Source: Bog-473 sp963817735 | GTDB taxonomy: Bacteria > Actinomycetota > Acidimicrobiia > Acidimicrobiales > RAAP-2 | NCBI GenBank assembly: GCA_963817735.1 | Contig: CAWFPP010000001.1 | Span: 62,001 to 126,000 of the forward strand | Reading direction: 5' to 3' | DNA: 64,000 nucleotides | Shown: positions 17,171 to 28,998 of the stretch, piece after piece | How positions within the stretch are numbered: the stretch's first letter is position 1 | How the letters are laid out: each line of letters starts with the position of its first letter | The notes under the pieces: model-generated | The model's input: the letters and a program-made list of their open reading frames with translations, nothing else | Told to the model about the DNA's origin: nothing | Databases searched by the model: none | Program-made: the position numbers and the translations under genes

Positions 17171-18435
17171 AGGCGGTGACCGAGCGCAACCCGAAGGTGG
17201 TCGGCATTGTCGCGGTGATCGTGATGTCGGCCTGCGTGTTGGCGATCCTGTTTCTCAATCGAAGCTTCTTCAGTTCGGGTTACACCATCGACGCGCGCTT
17301 CGCCAACGCCGCGGGCATCGCCAAGGGCACCGAGGTGATGGAGGCCGGCGTCGACGTCGGGACGGTCAGCTCGGTCCAGGTCCACGGCAATGCCGTCGAC
17401 GCCCAGCTCTCGGTGAATCGCTCGGTGGTCCTGCCACATACCACGACGGCGGCCATCGAGGTCGAGACGCTCCTGGGCGTGGTGGACGTGACCTTGAAGC
17501 CGGTCAGCGGCTGGGATGATCCGTTGCGGCCGCAAGCACTCATCACGAACACGTCGGTGCCGACCGAGTTCTACGAGCTTCAGAACACCGCGCACTCGCT
17601 TCTTTCCAAGACAAACGCCAACGCGCTGAACAGTCTCGTGACGTCTCTGGCCACCATCAGCAAGGACAAGCAGACGCAGGTCGCCCAGATCATCTCCGGC
17701 CTCGGCGCGCTCACGACGACCGTCGACCAGCGCTCCGGTCAGGTGTCCCAGCTGATCGACTCGGCGAACACCCTCTCCTCGACGCTGGCCGGCCGGGACC
17801 AGCAACTGCTCTCCATCATCAACAACCTCGACACGGTGTCCACCGGTCTGGCGGCCAACAGCCAGAACCTGTCCAACCTCATCACGAACGTCGACGCCAT
17901 GGCCAGCCAGACCAACAACCTGGTGAGCCAGGATTCACCCGCCCTCAACTCGTTGCTCAAGAGCCTGCACTCCGATCTCACCGTCGTGGGCCAACACCAG
18001 GAAGACCTGGCCGAGGGCGTGAGCTATCTGGGCAGTGCGCTCAAGGGGTTCCAGTCCATCGCCTACAGCGGGTCTACGCCCGTGCCTTGGGGCAACATCT
18101 TCGTCAACCCGGCGTCTCTGACCAACACCTTCGGCGTCATCGGACCATGCGGGGCGTTCGACCAGGTCCTGAACCAGGTGCTGGGACCGGACCCCGCGCC
18201 TTGTGACGACCAGACGGGCCCGTTGCCGGGAGAGGGATCGAACGCCAGCCAGGGGACCACCGCGGCTCCCGCGTCTCCCTCGTCGGGCTCGTCCGCGACG
18301 ACGTCGACGTCCTCTCCGTCCTCGACCGGCTCGTCGTCGAGCCCGCCCGCCGCGGGAAATGAACTGACCGGGCCGAACTCGGGGCTGGGTGGCCTGTCCC
18401 AGCTGATCAGCCCGCTACTGCAGGGGATCGGGTGA
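17167..18435 (+). CDS. mceC: Mce family protein C
   Basis: A 422-residue Mce protein with an N-terminal helix (residues 11-30), the Mce domain (IDARFANAAGIAKGTEVMEA, VDVGTVSSVQV) and a helical domain. The Ser/Thr-rich tail of about 70 residues is probably wall-exposed. The GTG start overlaps the mceB stop (GTGA). Confidence 0.9.
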   Translation: MKAVTERNPKVVGIVAVIVMSACVLAILFLNRSFFSSGYTIDARFANAAGIAKGTEVMEAGVDVGTVSSVQVHGNAVDAQLSVNRSVVLPHTTTAAIEVETLLGVVDVTLKPVSGWDDPLRPQALITNTSVPTEFYELQNTAHSLLSKTNANALNSLVTSLATISKDKQTQVAQIISGLGALTTTVDQRSGQVSQLIDSANTLSSTLAGRDQQLLSIINNLDTVSTGLAANSQNLSNLITNVDAMASQTNNLVSQDSPALNSLLKSLHSDLTVVGQHQEDLAEGVSYLGSALKGFQSIAYSGSTPVPWGNIFVNPASLTNTFGVIGPCGAFDQVLNQVLGPDPAPCDDQTGPLPGEGSNASQGTTAAPASPSSGSSATTSTSSPSSTGSSSSPPAAGNELTGPNSGLGGLSQLISPLLQGIG

Positions 18436-20087
18436 TGGGCCAGCTGCGCGCCGCGCTCACCTCGAAGGCCGTCCGTTTCGCCCTGGCCGGCGTGGTCATT
18501 GTCGCCGCCGTCATCGTGGGGGTCGAAGTGACGAAGGGTCCGGCGACCTACCGGATCAACGTCGTGTACCCGAGCGCGCCTGGACTCTTCACCGGGGCCG
18601 CCGTCGATGTCCTCGGGGTCAAGGTCGGCACCGTCACTGACGTGCAGAACGTCGGTGACAAGGTCGACGTCGCCCTGGCGGTGGACCAAGCGACGAAGAT
18701 CCCTTCGTCGGCCTTTGCCTCCCTCGTCGCGCCCCAGTTACTGGGTTCACCGGATGTCGACCTCAACCCCGGCTACGCCGGAGGCCCGACGCTGGCGGCC
18801 GGCTCGACCATCCCGCCGGACCACACCGCCGTACCCGTCTCGACGGACGAGCTGCTGAAGGAATTGCAGAGGACGCTCAATGCCATCAAGCCCCACGCCG
18901 TGGGCAACCTCGTCAGCAATCTGGCAAGCGACCTCGACGGACAGGGCGCAAGCCTCAACAAGCTGATCGCGTCGGCGGCCGGGACGGTGCAGCTTCTGGC
19001 GAACAAAGGGGACGACCTCGGGCAGCTCAACGGCACGCTGGCCCAGCTCACCGGGACGCTCGACACCGACACGAACCAGATAGAGCAACTGGTCGAGCAG
19101 TACGACACGGTGTCGACAACGGTGGCCCAGCATTCGGGCCAACTCAACGACGCCATCACGCAACTGGCGGGGGCCAGTTCGGGCCTGGTCAGCCTGCTGG
19201 TGCCGAACCTCCAGCCGCTGGAGGCGGACGTTGGCACCGTCACGACCGTCGGCCGCACCCTCGATCGCAACCTGTCATCGGTCGACGAGATCCTGCAGAA
19301 CGGCAACAATCTCTTCCAAGGGGCCAAGCGCGCCTACGACCCGAATTACAACTGGCTGAACCTGAACCTCGCCACGGCGCCGGGTGTGACCGGTGCCTAC
19401 ATAGCGGGGCTCCTGCGAGACCGGCTGGCCGGTATCTGCCGTCGCATCGCGGCCAACCACTCGAGCGGCCTGTCCGCCGCGGTGCTCGCAACCCTGAACC
19501 AGTGTGGCAACCCCTCGTCGGGATTCTTCGATCCTCTGCTCAACGACATCCCGACCATCTTGAACACGCTGAGCGGAGGCAGCGACGCCGCCACCGCTCA
19601 GTCGCTGCTCCAGCAGGGCGTGTCCCAGATCGCCAAGGCCGCGCAGGGGTCCACGGCGCCGCCGGAGGCGCCGGCCGCGCCGACGCCGGCACAGAAGAGC
19701 CCGGCCTCGACCACGACGACGACCACGACCGTGCCCAATTCGACGACCACCACCACTACCCCGTGCGGGCTCCTCGGGGTCGTGCTCGGTTGCCCCGGGA
19801 GCTCGGGTTCCGGATCGGGCTCGAGCTCGTCGGGCGATTCGAGCTCCTCGAGCTCGGGGCTCGGGGGCCTGTTGTCCGACCAAGTCACCCATGCGGCGAG
19901 CCAGTCCGCCGCGACGCTGGACGTGGCAACACCATCGAAGCCCTCGGCCAACGCCGATCCGACACTCACGGCCCCCGCGGCTTCCCTGTTGCCCCCCCTG
20001 CCCCAGGGGCCGAGGCCCGTCCACCGCACGCATGCGCACCGGGGACTTCTCGCGGGCTGGGCGCACGACGTGGCGGGGTGGTTCTGA
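18435..20087 (+). CDS. mceD: Mce family protein D
   Basis: The longest Mce subunit here, 550 residues: N-terminal helix (ALAGVVIVAAVIVGVEV), Mce domain (VVYPSAPGLFTGAAVDVLG, VKVGTVTDVQ), long helical region, then a C-terminal tail of about 130 residues. The tail has two Thr runs (STTTTTTTVP and STTTTTTPC), a Ser/Gly stretch and a His/Arg-rich end. Such Thr/Pro/Ser tails are typical of MceD/MceC proteins. The ATG overlaps the mceC stop (TGATG). Confidence 0.9.
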   Translation: MGQLRAALTSKAVRFALAGVVIVAAVIVGVEVTKGPATYRINVVYPSAPGLFTGAAVDVLGVKVGTVTDVQNVGDKVDVALAVDQATKIPSSAFASLVAPQLLGSPDVDLNPGYAGGPTLAAGSTIPPDHTAVPVSTDELLKELQRTLNAIKPHAVGNLVSNLASDLDGQGASLNKLIASAAGTVQLLANKGDDLGQLNGTLAQLTGTLDTDTNQIEQLVEQYDTVSTTVAQHSGQLNDAITQLAGASSGLVSLLVPNLQPLEADVGTVTTVGRTLDRNLSSVDEILQNGNNLFQGAKRAYDPNYNWLNLNLATAPGVTGAYIAGLLRDRLAGICRRIAANHSSGLSAAVLATLNQCGNPSSGFFDPLLNDIPTILNTLSGGSDAATAQSLLQQGVSQIAKAAQGSTAPPEAPAAPTPAQKSPASTTTTTTTVPNSTTTTTTPCGLLGVVLGCPGSSGSGSGSSSSGDSSSSSSGLGGLLSDQVTHAASQSAATLDVATPSKPSANADPTLTAPAASLLPPLPQGPRPVHRTHAHRGLLAGWAHDVAGWF

Positions 20088-21124
20088 TGAGGGTGCCGCA
20101 CACCCGGTCGTCGGCGATTCGACGTGTCGCGGTGCCGCCGCTCCTGGCGGCGCTGGTCGTTGCGCTGGCCGGGTGTTCCGTGTCCGGCGGCGGCAGCCAA
20201 CGCACGGCGACGGCGGTCTTCACGGACGTCGGCGATCTCGCCAGCGGCGCCCAAGTGCAGTTGGCCGACGTGCCCGTCGGCTCGGTTCGCTCGATCGCGC
20301 TCGACGGCGACGAGGCGAAGGTGACGCTGGCCTTCGACAGCGGTGTGCGCATCCCGGCCGACGTGAGCGCTGCCATCAATCGCACGACGATCCTCGGTGA
20401 CCAGTTCGTGCAGCTCAGTGTCCCCAAGAACGAGACGGGAGCCGCGGCCGCCACGGCCCCGCAGCTGGCCGACGGGACCCGCATCGCCCACACGTCGCTC
20501 GTCCCGGACGTGGAGCAGTTCGTTGCGGCCGGATCGCAGGTCTTCGGGGCCATCTCCACGACGGAGCTCGAACAGATCATTGAGGCCGGTGGCGAGGGCT
20601 TTACCGGGCAGGAGGCCTCTCTCAAGGCCTTCCTCACCGATCTGACCGCGGTCGCCAACGGGTATTCGCAGCACACGAGCGACATCACCCAGGCGGTCAA
20701 CGGCCTCAACAGCCTGAGCGCCTCGCTGGCCCCCACCACCAGCGCCACCGCCACGGCGCTCTCCAACCTGTCACAGACGGTTGCCATCCTGGCCCAGAAC
20801 TCGTCGCAGTTCGAGACGCTGCTGCAGTCCCTCGACGACCTGTCCTCCCAGGGGCGCAGCCTTCTCGAGAACTACTACCCCCAGATCGTGACGCAGCTGC
20901 AGACGCTGCAGGCCGTCAGCGGCCAGTTGGCGCAACACCAATCCGATCTGGCCGGGCTCCTGTCCGAGATCCCGGCGGCCGACAGCGCCCTACCCCAAGC
21001 CGTGCGAGGGGGCTACGTCCAGCTCTACGAGAACATCATCGTCTGCGGCATCCCGGGCCTGGGCGAGGACAGCACGCCCGCCTTCACCTGCGCACCGAGC
21101 TCGGCAGGGGCGAACTCCTCATGA
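20087..21124 (+). CDS. mceE: Mce family lipoprotein E (LprN-like)
   Basis: A 345-residue lipoprotein. The signal peptide ends in a clear lipobox (LVVALAGC, Cys at residue 29), so the mature protein is lipid-anchored outside the membrane, as for the E subunit of mycobacterial Mce systems. The Mce domain follows (FTDVGDLASGAQVQLA, VPVGSVRSIAL), then a helical region. The ATG overlaps the mceD stop (TGATG); an in-frame extension upstream lies inside mceD and would bury the lipobox. Confidence 0.92.
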   Translation: MRVPHTRSSAIRRVAVPPLLAALVVALAGCSVSGGGSQRTATAVFTDVGDLASGAQVQLADVPVGSVRSIALDGDEAKVTLAFDSGVRIPADVSAAINRTTILGDQFVQLSVPKNETGAAAATAPQLADGTRIAHTSLVPDVEQFVAAGSQVFGAISTTELEQIIEAGGEGFTGQEASLKAFLTDLTAVANGYSQHTSDITQAVNGLNSLSASLAPTTSATATALSNLSQTVAILAQNSSQFETLLQSLDDLSSQGRSLLENYYPQIVTQLQTLQAVSGQLAQHQSDLAGLLSEIPAADSALPQAVRGGYVQLYENIIVCGIPGLGEDSTPAFTCAPSSAGANSS

Positions 21125-22449
21125 TCAACCGTCGCCTCATTGTGAACCTGGTCGCGTTCTTCGTCGTGAGCTTCGCGCTCGTTGCCTACGGCGTCGTGAA
21201 CCTCCTCGGCAACCCGCTGCAGAGCCCAACGATGCTCACGACCCGGTTCGCCGACGCGTCCGGGCTCTACCCGGGCTTCGAGGTCGAGTTGAACGGCGTG
21301 CCCGTCGGCACAGTGACGTCGACGGCGTTGACCAAGACCGCGACCAGCGTGACGATGCGCATCAACCCCGGGACGACCGTGCCCGATGACGTCCAGTCCT
21401 CGGTCCAGATCGCCAACGACCTCGGCGAGCAGGTCGTCAATCTGGTCCCCTCCCGCGGTGGTGCGGCGCCCCCGCTGGCCAGTGGCGCCACGGTGCCGGC
21501 TGCTCCAGACCAGGTACCCGCCAACGTCGGCGCCGTCGTCGCCTCGGCCACCCGTCTGCTCCAGGCCATCCCGGGCGGCGACCTCAACAAGCTGATCGGG
21601 GAGCTGGCGACGGCGCTGTCGGGACAGGCCGGCAACCTGCGCACCCTCATCAGCGCGGGGACGACCTTCTCGAAGGAGTTCGTGGCCTATCAGCAGCAGT
21701 TCACCGAGCTCCTGGCCAACGCACCTCCCTCCCTCGATGCGATCACTGCGGTCGCGCCCGAGCTGCGGCAGGACCTGGCCAACACCGCGGCCCTGGTCCA
21801 GGTGCTGGCCGAGCAGAAGACCGGGCTCCACACCCTGCTCACGTCAGGTTCGTCCGCGTTCAATGCCGTCGACAGCCTCCTGACGTCACAGTCGGCCAAC
21901 CTGGGCTGCTTCCTGCACGACAGCGCTGACATCCTCTCCAATGTCGCCGAGCCCACCAACCTGACCAACCTGTCGCAAGGGCTCGCGTACAACACATACT
22001 TCTTCGGCGCCGTCGACCACATCGCCGTGCAGGGCGTGGCCAAGCCCACCACGACAGGCGGGTCGGACACCAACCAGACGTTCCTGCGGACCCGCCTGCT
22101 GATCCCCCCGGTCCTCGACCAGCAGGCACAGTCCTACGGCACGGCGAACAGCATCCCCGACACGCTCCCCGGTGCCGGGTGCGTGACGGCGTTCGGCAAC
22201 GGAGCCGGCCCGGCGACCCAGCCGGGCTTCACGCCCGCCGCCGGAGGCCACGTCGTGGCACCGTCGGCCCAGGAGGCCGACGTCGAGGTCGCCTCGGCGA
22301 CGCCGGCCGCGCCGGTGACCAGCGCTTCGTACCGAGAGCCGGCCAACCGCCAGGCACCGGTGCTGGCGCTCGGAGGGCTGGTGGTCCCGGCTCTGTTCCT
22401 GGCCTGGGGCGCCCGCCCCTCGCGCCGGCGCAGCCGCCGGCGGGCCTGA
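21121..22449 (+). CDS. mceF: Mce family protein F
   Basis: A 442-residue Mce protein with an N-terminal helix (LVAFFVVSFALVAYGVV) and the Mce domain (LTTRFADASGLYPGFEVELN, VPVGTVTSTAL). It also has an extended helical region and, unlike its siblings, a second hydrophobic helix near the C-terminus (LALGGLVVPALFLAWGA) followed by an Arg-rich end. The C-terminal anchor suggests both ends are in the membrane or cytoplasm. It overlaps mceE by four bases (ATGA) and is the last of the six Mce genes. Confidence 0.9.
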   Translation: MINRRLIVNLVAFFVVSFALVAYGVVNLLGNPLQSPTMLTTRFADASGLYPGFEVELNGVPVGTVTSTALTKTATSVTMRINPGTTVPDDVQSSVQIANDLGEQVVNLVPSRGGAAPPLASGATVPAAPDQVPANVGAVVASATRLLQAIPGGDLNKLIGELATALSGQAGNLRTLISAGTTFSKEFVAYQQQFTELLANAPPSLDAITAVAPELRQDLANTAALVQVLAEQKTGLHTLLTSGSSAFNAVDSLLTSQSANLGCFLHDSADILSNVAEPTNLTNLSQGLAYNTYFFGAVDHIAVQGVAKPTTTGGSDTNQTFLRTRLLIPPVLDQQAQSYGTANSIPDTLPGAGCVTAFGNGAGPATQPGFTPAAGGHVVAPSAQEADVEVASATPAAPVTSASYREPANRQAPVLALGGLVVPALFLAWGARPSRRRSRRRA

Positions 22450-22514
22450 GAGATGTCACGGCACGCCGCCTGGTGCGCCGGAAGCAGTGAGACACGGAGG
22501 GAGTACGGAGAGAC

Positions 22515-23198
22515 ATGACCATGACGGAAGAGACAGACAGTGGAGTGAAGGTGGTCGGTGCCACCGCAACGGAAGGCGAAGGACCGGCTGCAGCCGAGTC
22601 GGCACGCCGGGGGAGGATGCGTCGCCGCGGTGGGGGTGACGGCACCGTCCCGAGCCGGCGGGCCTTCCGCCTGGTCAGCCTCATCGCCGCGCTCGGAGTC
22701 GCCGGCACGCTGGCATTCGGCGTTCTCTACACGACCAAGAGCAACGGGCCGGTGGAGGACCCGGCCGTCGTGAGCGCGTCCCGGGCCTTTCTGACCGACT
22801 TCTTCAACTTCAACGCCAAGACGGTCGATGCCGACTTCAACGCCGTCAGCGACATGGCGACCGGTGCGTTTGCCACCCAGGCGCAGCAGTTCTTCAACGC
22901 GTCGATCCGCAAGGCACTCGAGCAGGCCCTCGCCGAATCGCGAGGCCAGATCCGCTACGTGGCCGTCCAGTCCGAGAATCAGGCGGCGGGCACCGCGTCG
23001 GTCTACGCCGTCGTCGACCAGACCTACGTGAACAACAAGATCAGCTCGCCCCAGGCCGACGTGGTCCGACTGATCGCGGACCTGACGCGGGTCGGCGGCA
23101 TGTGGAAGATATCCGACGTGACCGTGCTCGAGGGTGCCACACCGGCCAGCGCCGGTAGCGCCTCGGGGTCGTCGGGCTCCAACGTCCCGGGGCAGTAG
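22515..23198 (+). CDS. Mce-associated membrane protein
   Basis: A 227-residue protein with a basic, Gly/Arg-rich cytoplasmic N-terminus, one membrane helix (VSLIAALGVAGTLAFGVLY) and an exported domain of about 130 residues with the NTF2-like pattern of Mas proteins (SRAFLTDFFNFNAKTVDADF, then RVGGMWKISDVTVLEG). Mas proteins are encoded after mce operons and stabilise the importer. The ATG follows CGGAGAGAC after a 65-base gap, so it probably belongs to the same transcript. Confidence 0.85.
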   Translation: MTMTEETDSGVKVVGATATEGEGPAAAESARRGRMRRRGGGDGTVPSRRAFRLVSLIAALGVAGTLAFGVLYTTKSNGPVEDPAVVSASRAFLTDFFNFNAKTVDADFNAVSDMATGAFATQAQQFFNASIRKALEQALAESRGQIRYVAVQSENQAAGTASVYAVVDQTYVNNKISSPQADVVRLIADLTRVGGMWKISDVTVLEGATPASAGSASGSSGSNVPGQ

Positions 23199-23214
23199 CC
23201 GGGCCCGTCGGGCG

Positions 23215-23220
23215 TAGGAT
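23215..23220 (+). promoter_or_regulatory. -10 box of the candidate structured RNA
   Basis: TAGGAT, the same hexamer found before secA and ftsE. Its expected start point, seven bases downstream, coincides with the first base of the closing stem of the RNA at 23227. No -35 box is evident. Confidence 0.5.
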
Positions 23221-23226
23221 GGCGCC

Positions 23227-23504
23227 GGGCTGCGTGCGGGTCTGTGGTTGAAAGTCGAGGCCAGTCGCAGGCAAAACGACCCACGTAAGGCGACTTGTGG
23301 TCGCTGAGCATGGTGCGGCTTAGAGGTAAGTCCTGCCCGCTGCGCTCCCGGCTGTCGGGGGCGGGTGGAGACGAGGCGATGCGCGCCACCATGGTGCCGT
23401 TGGGTAGGGCGGCTCGCCGCCGTACCGCCGGGGCCGGCACGTCACCCTCGCGGCAGGCGAGTGTGGGGTCAAAGACCAGGTCAGCCGCACGCAGCCCGCT
23501 TTTG
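23227..23504 (+). ncRNA. Candidate structured non-coding RNA upstream of secA
   Basis: The ends pair perfectly: GGGCTGCGTGC (23227-23237) with GCACGCAGCCC (23487-23497), followed by GCTTTTG. Inside, GGTCT pairs with AGACC (23239-23243/23473-23477) and TTGA with TCAA (23248-23251/23469-23472). Local hairpins include GCGAC-TTGTG-GTCGC (23290-23304), GCCCGC/GCGGGT enclosing CCCG-GCTGT-CGGG (23335-23366), GGCGG-CTCG-CCGCC (23408-23421) and CTCGC-GGCAG-GCGAG (23447-23461). A -10 box ends seven bases before the first base. I see no features of tmRNA, RNase P RNA or SRP RNA. The size and long closed-rod shape recall 6S/Ms1-type RNAs. No convincing reading frame lies inside. Confidence 0.6.
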
Positions 23505-23545
23505 AGGTGCTGACCCGGCGGCGGCTCCGGTCCCGCTACGGCCGG

Positions 23546-23551
23546 TAGGAT
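23546..23551 (+). promoter_or_regulatory. secA -10 box, leaderless type
   Basis: TAGGAT nine bases before the secA ATG, with no purine-rich ribosome site between. Transcription would start at or just before the start codon. Confidence 0.55.
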
Positions 23552-23560
23552 CGTTCTCCC

Positions 23561-26342
<2,782 letters not shown>

Positions 26343-26356
<14 letters not shown>

Positions 26357-27497
26357 CGGGCCGTCGGCCGACCTCCCCCGCGACTTCACATCCGAACTCG
26401 GAGCGCTGCGGGAACGGTTGGCCGAGGCCGAGCGCTATCTCGGACGCGAGAAGCTCGAGGTGCGCCGCGCCGAGCTCGAGGCAGAGGTGGCCCGCTCCGA
26501 TCTGTGGGACGACGCCGACAACGCGCGCGCGGTGACCAAGGAGCTCGGTCGCGTCTCGGCTGATCTCGATCAGCTCGACACGCTGCGTCGTGCGCTCGAG
26601 GACGCGCAGGCGATGCGCGAGCTCACGCAGGAATCGGCGGCCGACGGGGGCAGTGACGCCGCGCTCGACGCGGAGCTGGTGGAGATGGTCGACGCGCTGG
26701 GCACGCGGCTGGGCTCGCTCGAGCTGCAGTCGCTGTTCTCCGGTGAGTACGACGAGCTCGACGCCGTGTGCGAAGTGCACGCCGGTGCAGGCGGGACCGA
26801 CGCCCAGGACTGGACCGAGCTGCTCCTGCGCATGTACCAGCGCTGGGCCGAGCGGCGCGGCTTCACTGTCGAGGTGGACGAGGCGACCGAGGGACAGGAG
26901 GCCGGCCTGCTCTCGGCCACGTTCATCGTCCACGGCCGGTTCGCCTACGGGCTGCTGGCGACCGAGCGCGGGGTGCACCGGCTGGTCAGGATGTCACCCT
27001 TCGACTCCCAGCACCGACGCCAGACCAGCTTCGCCTCCATGGATGTCACACCCTTCCTCGAGGACGTGTCGTCCGAGGTGGAGATCGACGAGAAAGACCT
27101 GCGTATCGACACATACCGGTCCTCGGGGGCCGGGGGCCAGCACGTCAACAAGACGGACTCCGCGGTGCGCCTGACCCACCTGCCGACCGGCCTCGTGGTG
27201 TCGTGCCAGAACGAGCGCAGCCAGCACCAGAACAAGGCCAAGGCACTGCAGATCCTCGGAGCCAAGCTGGCCGACCGGGCCCGCATGGAGCGGCGCGCCG
27301 AGCTCGACGCGTTGAGCGGCGACCGCGTCGACAACGCGTGGGGGAACCAGATCCGGTCGTACGTGATGGCGCCGTACCAACTCGTCAAGGATCTCCGCAC
27401 GGGCTACGAGACGGGCAACGTCGACGCGGTGCTCGACGGCGACCTCGACGCGTTCATGGAAGCCGAGTTGCGTCGCCAGCGCGAGGTCAACGCATAG
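26343..27497 (+). CDS. prfB: Peptide chain release factor 2
   Basis: A 384-residue class I release factor. The SPF tripeptide (218-220) marks recognition of UGA/UAA, and GGQ (264-266) is the catalytic motif that triggers peptide release in the ribosome. The frame is continuous; the programmed +1 frameshift with an in-frame UGA, known in many prfB genes, is absent. The ATG lies inside the secA end (14-base overlap) without a clear ribosome site, so translation is probably coupled to secA. Confidence 0.95.
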
Positions 27498-27523
27498 AGG
27501 CAGCCTCCTCCGCGGCGGGCAAC

Positions 27524-27625
27524 GGGCGCGTTGCGCGCGGTCGCGAGATCGGGCGCGTTCGCGCGCGGTCGCGCGATGGGGCGCATGGCGCGCGGTTGCG
27601 CGATCGTAGGCATGGCGCGCGCACC
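27524..27625 (+). repeat. Imperfect CpG-rich tandem repeat, about 27-bp unit
   Basis: Three full units (27524-27550, 27551-27577, 27578-27605) and a partial fourth, with core GCGCGCGGTCGCG. It starts 26 bases after the prfB stop. It is composed almost wholly of CpG steps. Confidence 0.55.
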
Positions 27626-28217
27626 ACGGATGTGTCGTCGCACACGTGGGTCGCGGCGGCGAGCCGGCCCGCGGCGGGCGTCGATCCGCGGGCGCTCGCA
27701 AGTCGGCCACGGCAACGGGAAGGGGAGACGTGCGTCGCCTCCCACCCCAGTGCGCACGAGGGCCGACGTCGGGGGTCGCAGCCGTCTCCCGACCGGCGTC
27801 CGCTGGTGCACGTTCGCCGTCTCAGCCCCGACTCGCCCGGAGGTCACACCGCTCCGGTGGCGCCCTGCCCGCTCCCGGCCGCGGCGGCCGGCGGTCACCG
27901 CTGGACACCGCTGACCTGCCGCGACGTCGATCGGCAGGGGTGCCGGCGCCACCCGGGTTCCCGGCGCCCCTCTCGTGCTCACGCCATCCGGTCTGCCGCC
28001 GCGCCCGCGCCGGAGGCGCCGCGCCGCGCACGGCGGCGATCGTGGAGCGTCGCTCGCAGGGCACGGGCCGTGCCGCCTCCGGGCCGGCGCCGCGCCACCT
28101 CGGACGTCCCGGCCGGTTGCGGACGCGTCGAACGCGGTGGGTTGCTGCATGATCCGGACGGCAGAACGCTGTGACCTGCGCCGGAGTCGCTGACCCGAAA
28201 CGGCAACACGGAGTCGT

Positions 28218-28223
28218 TAGGAT
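28218..28223 (+). promoter_or_regulatory. -10 box upstream of ftsE
   Basis: TAGGAT, six bases before a GTG that opens a 14-codon mini-ORF ending on the ftsE start codon. The same hexamer precedes secA and the candidate RNA. Confidence 0.5.
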
Positions 28224-28229
28224 TGTGCG

Positions 28230-28274
28230 GTGCCCCGCCTGCGCCGGCTGGGGCGACACCTCTCCTGCCGATGA
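28230..28274 (+). CDS. Possible leaderless 14-codon leader ORF coupled to ftsE
   Basis: A GTG six bases after the TAGGAT box opens a frame encoding VPRLRRLGRHLSCR and ending in a TGA that overlaps the ftsE ATG (ATGA). ftsE has no ribosome binding site of its own, so ribosomes loaded on the leaderless GTG could reinitiate at ftsE. The peptide is basic and unlikely to have a function of its own. Chance occurrence is possible in high-GC DNA. Confidence 0.3.
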   Translation: MPRLRRLGRHLSCR

Positions 28275-28975
28275 TCCGATTCGAAAACGTCACCAAGACC
28301 TATAAGGGATCGACGGTCGCCCTGCGCGACATCACCGTCGACATCGAAAAGGGTGAATTCGTCTTCCTCGTCGGCGCGTCCGGATCCGGGAAGACCACTT
28401 TCATCCGGCTCCTCCTGCGCGAGGAATTGCCCGACGCGGGTCAGATCCTCGAAGCCGGCCGCAACATCGTGGAGCTGCCGAAGTGGCGGGTGCCTTACCT
28501 GCGCCGCAACATCGGCTGCGTCTTCCAGGACTTCCGTCTCCTGCCGAACAAGACCGTGTTCGAGAACGTGGCCTTCGCCCTCGAGGTGATCGGGCGGCCC
28601 CGCCACGTCGTGGCCAACCAGGTGCCCCAGGTGCTGGACCTGGTGGGCCTGGCCAACAAGCGGGACAACCTGCCCAACGAGCTCTCGGGTGGCGAGCAGC
28701 AGCGGGTGGCCGTGGCCCGTGCCTTCGTCAACCGGCCGCTCATCCTGCTGGCCGACGAGCCCACGGGGAACCTCGACCCCCAGACGAGCCAGGGCATCAT
28801 GCAGTTGCTCGACCGCATCAACCGGACCGGCACGACGGTCGTGGTGGCGACGCACGACGAGGTCCTGGTGGACAAAATGCGCCGGCGCGTCATTGAGCTC
28901 AGCAACGGCAGAATGGTGCGCGACCAGGCGCGCGGCGTCTACGGCTTCGACGGCTCGGGGCAGGAGGCGGTCTAA
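28271..28975 (+). CDS. ftsE: Cell-division ABC ATPase FtsE
   Basis: A 234-residue ABC ATPase with Walker A GASGSGKT (35-42), Q-loop GCVFQDFRLLPNKTVFENVAF, signature LSGGEQQRVA (138-147) and Walker B LILLADEPTGNLD. FtsE works with FtsX to activate peptidoglycan hydrolases at the septum. The position next to ftsX confirms the call over generic LolD-type ATPases. The last ten residues (GSGQEAV end) are unconserved. Confidence 0.95.
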   Translation: MIRFENVTKTYKGSTVALRDITVDIEKGEFVFLVGASGSGKTTFIRLLLREELPDAGQILEAGRNIVELPKWRVPYLRRNIGCVFQDFRLLPNKTVFENVAFALEVIGRPRHVVANQVPQVLDLVGLANKRDNLPNELSGGEQQRVAVARAFVNRPLILLADEPTGNLDPQTSQGIMQLLDRINRTGTTVVVATHDEVLVDKMRRRVIELSNGRMVRDQARGVYGFDGSGQEAV

Positions 28976-28998
28976 GTGGTGACCCGGGGCATCGCCTG

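Larger units (their letters stand above)
27498..28270. other. Gene-poor, extremely CpG-rich stretch between prfB and ftsE
   Basis: About 720 bases here contain long open frames on both strands, but their translations are Arg/Pro/Ala-rich composition artefacts with no recognisable domain. The 5' part is an imperfect tandem repeat (27524-27625), and the ftsE promoter lies at the 3' end. I see no tRNA or clear structured RNA. Confidence 0.5.

Noticed and set aside
23227..23504. Whether the RNA candidate is tmRNA, RNase P RNA, SRP RNA or a common riboswitch.
   Set aside because: No tRNA-like ends or CCA, no conserved RNase P core, no SRP tetraloop helix, and no TPP, cobalamin, SAM or c-di-GMP box could be recognised.
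27524..27625. The CpG-rich tandem units as a possible CRISPR array.
   Set aside because: The units are contiguous with no unique spacers, differ from each other, and no cas genes are present.
27531..28174. Open frames in the prfB-ftsE gap.
   Set aside because: Arg/Pro/Ala-rich translations in all frames, no ribosome sites, no domain and no consistent codon bias.
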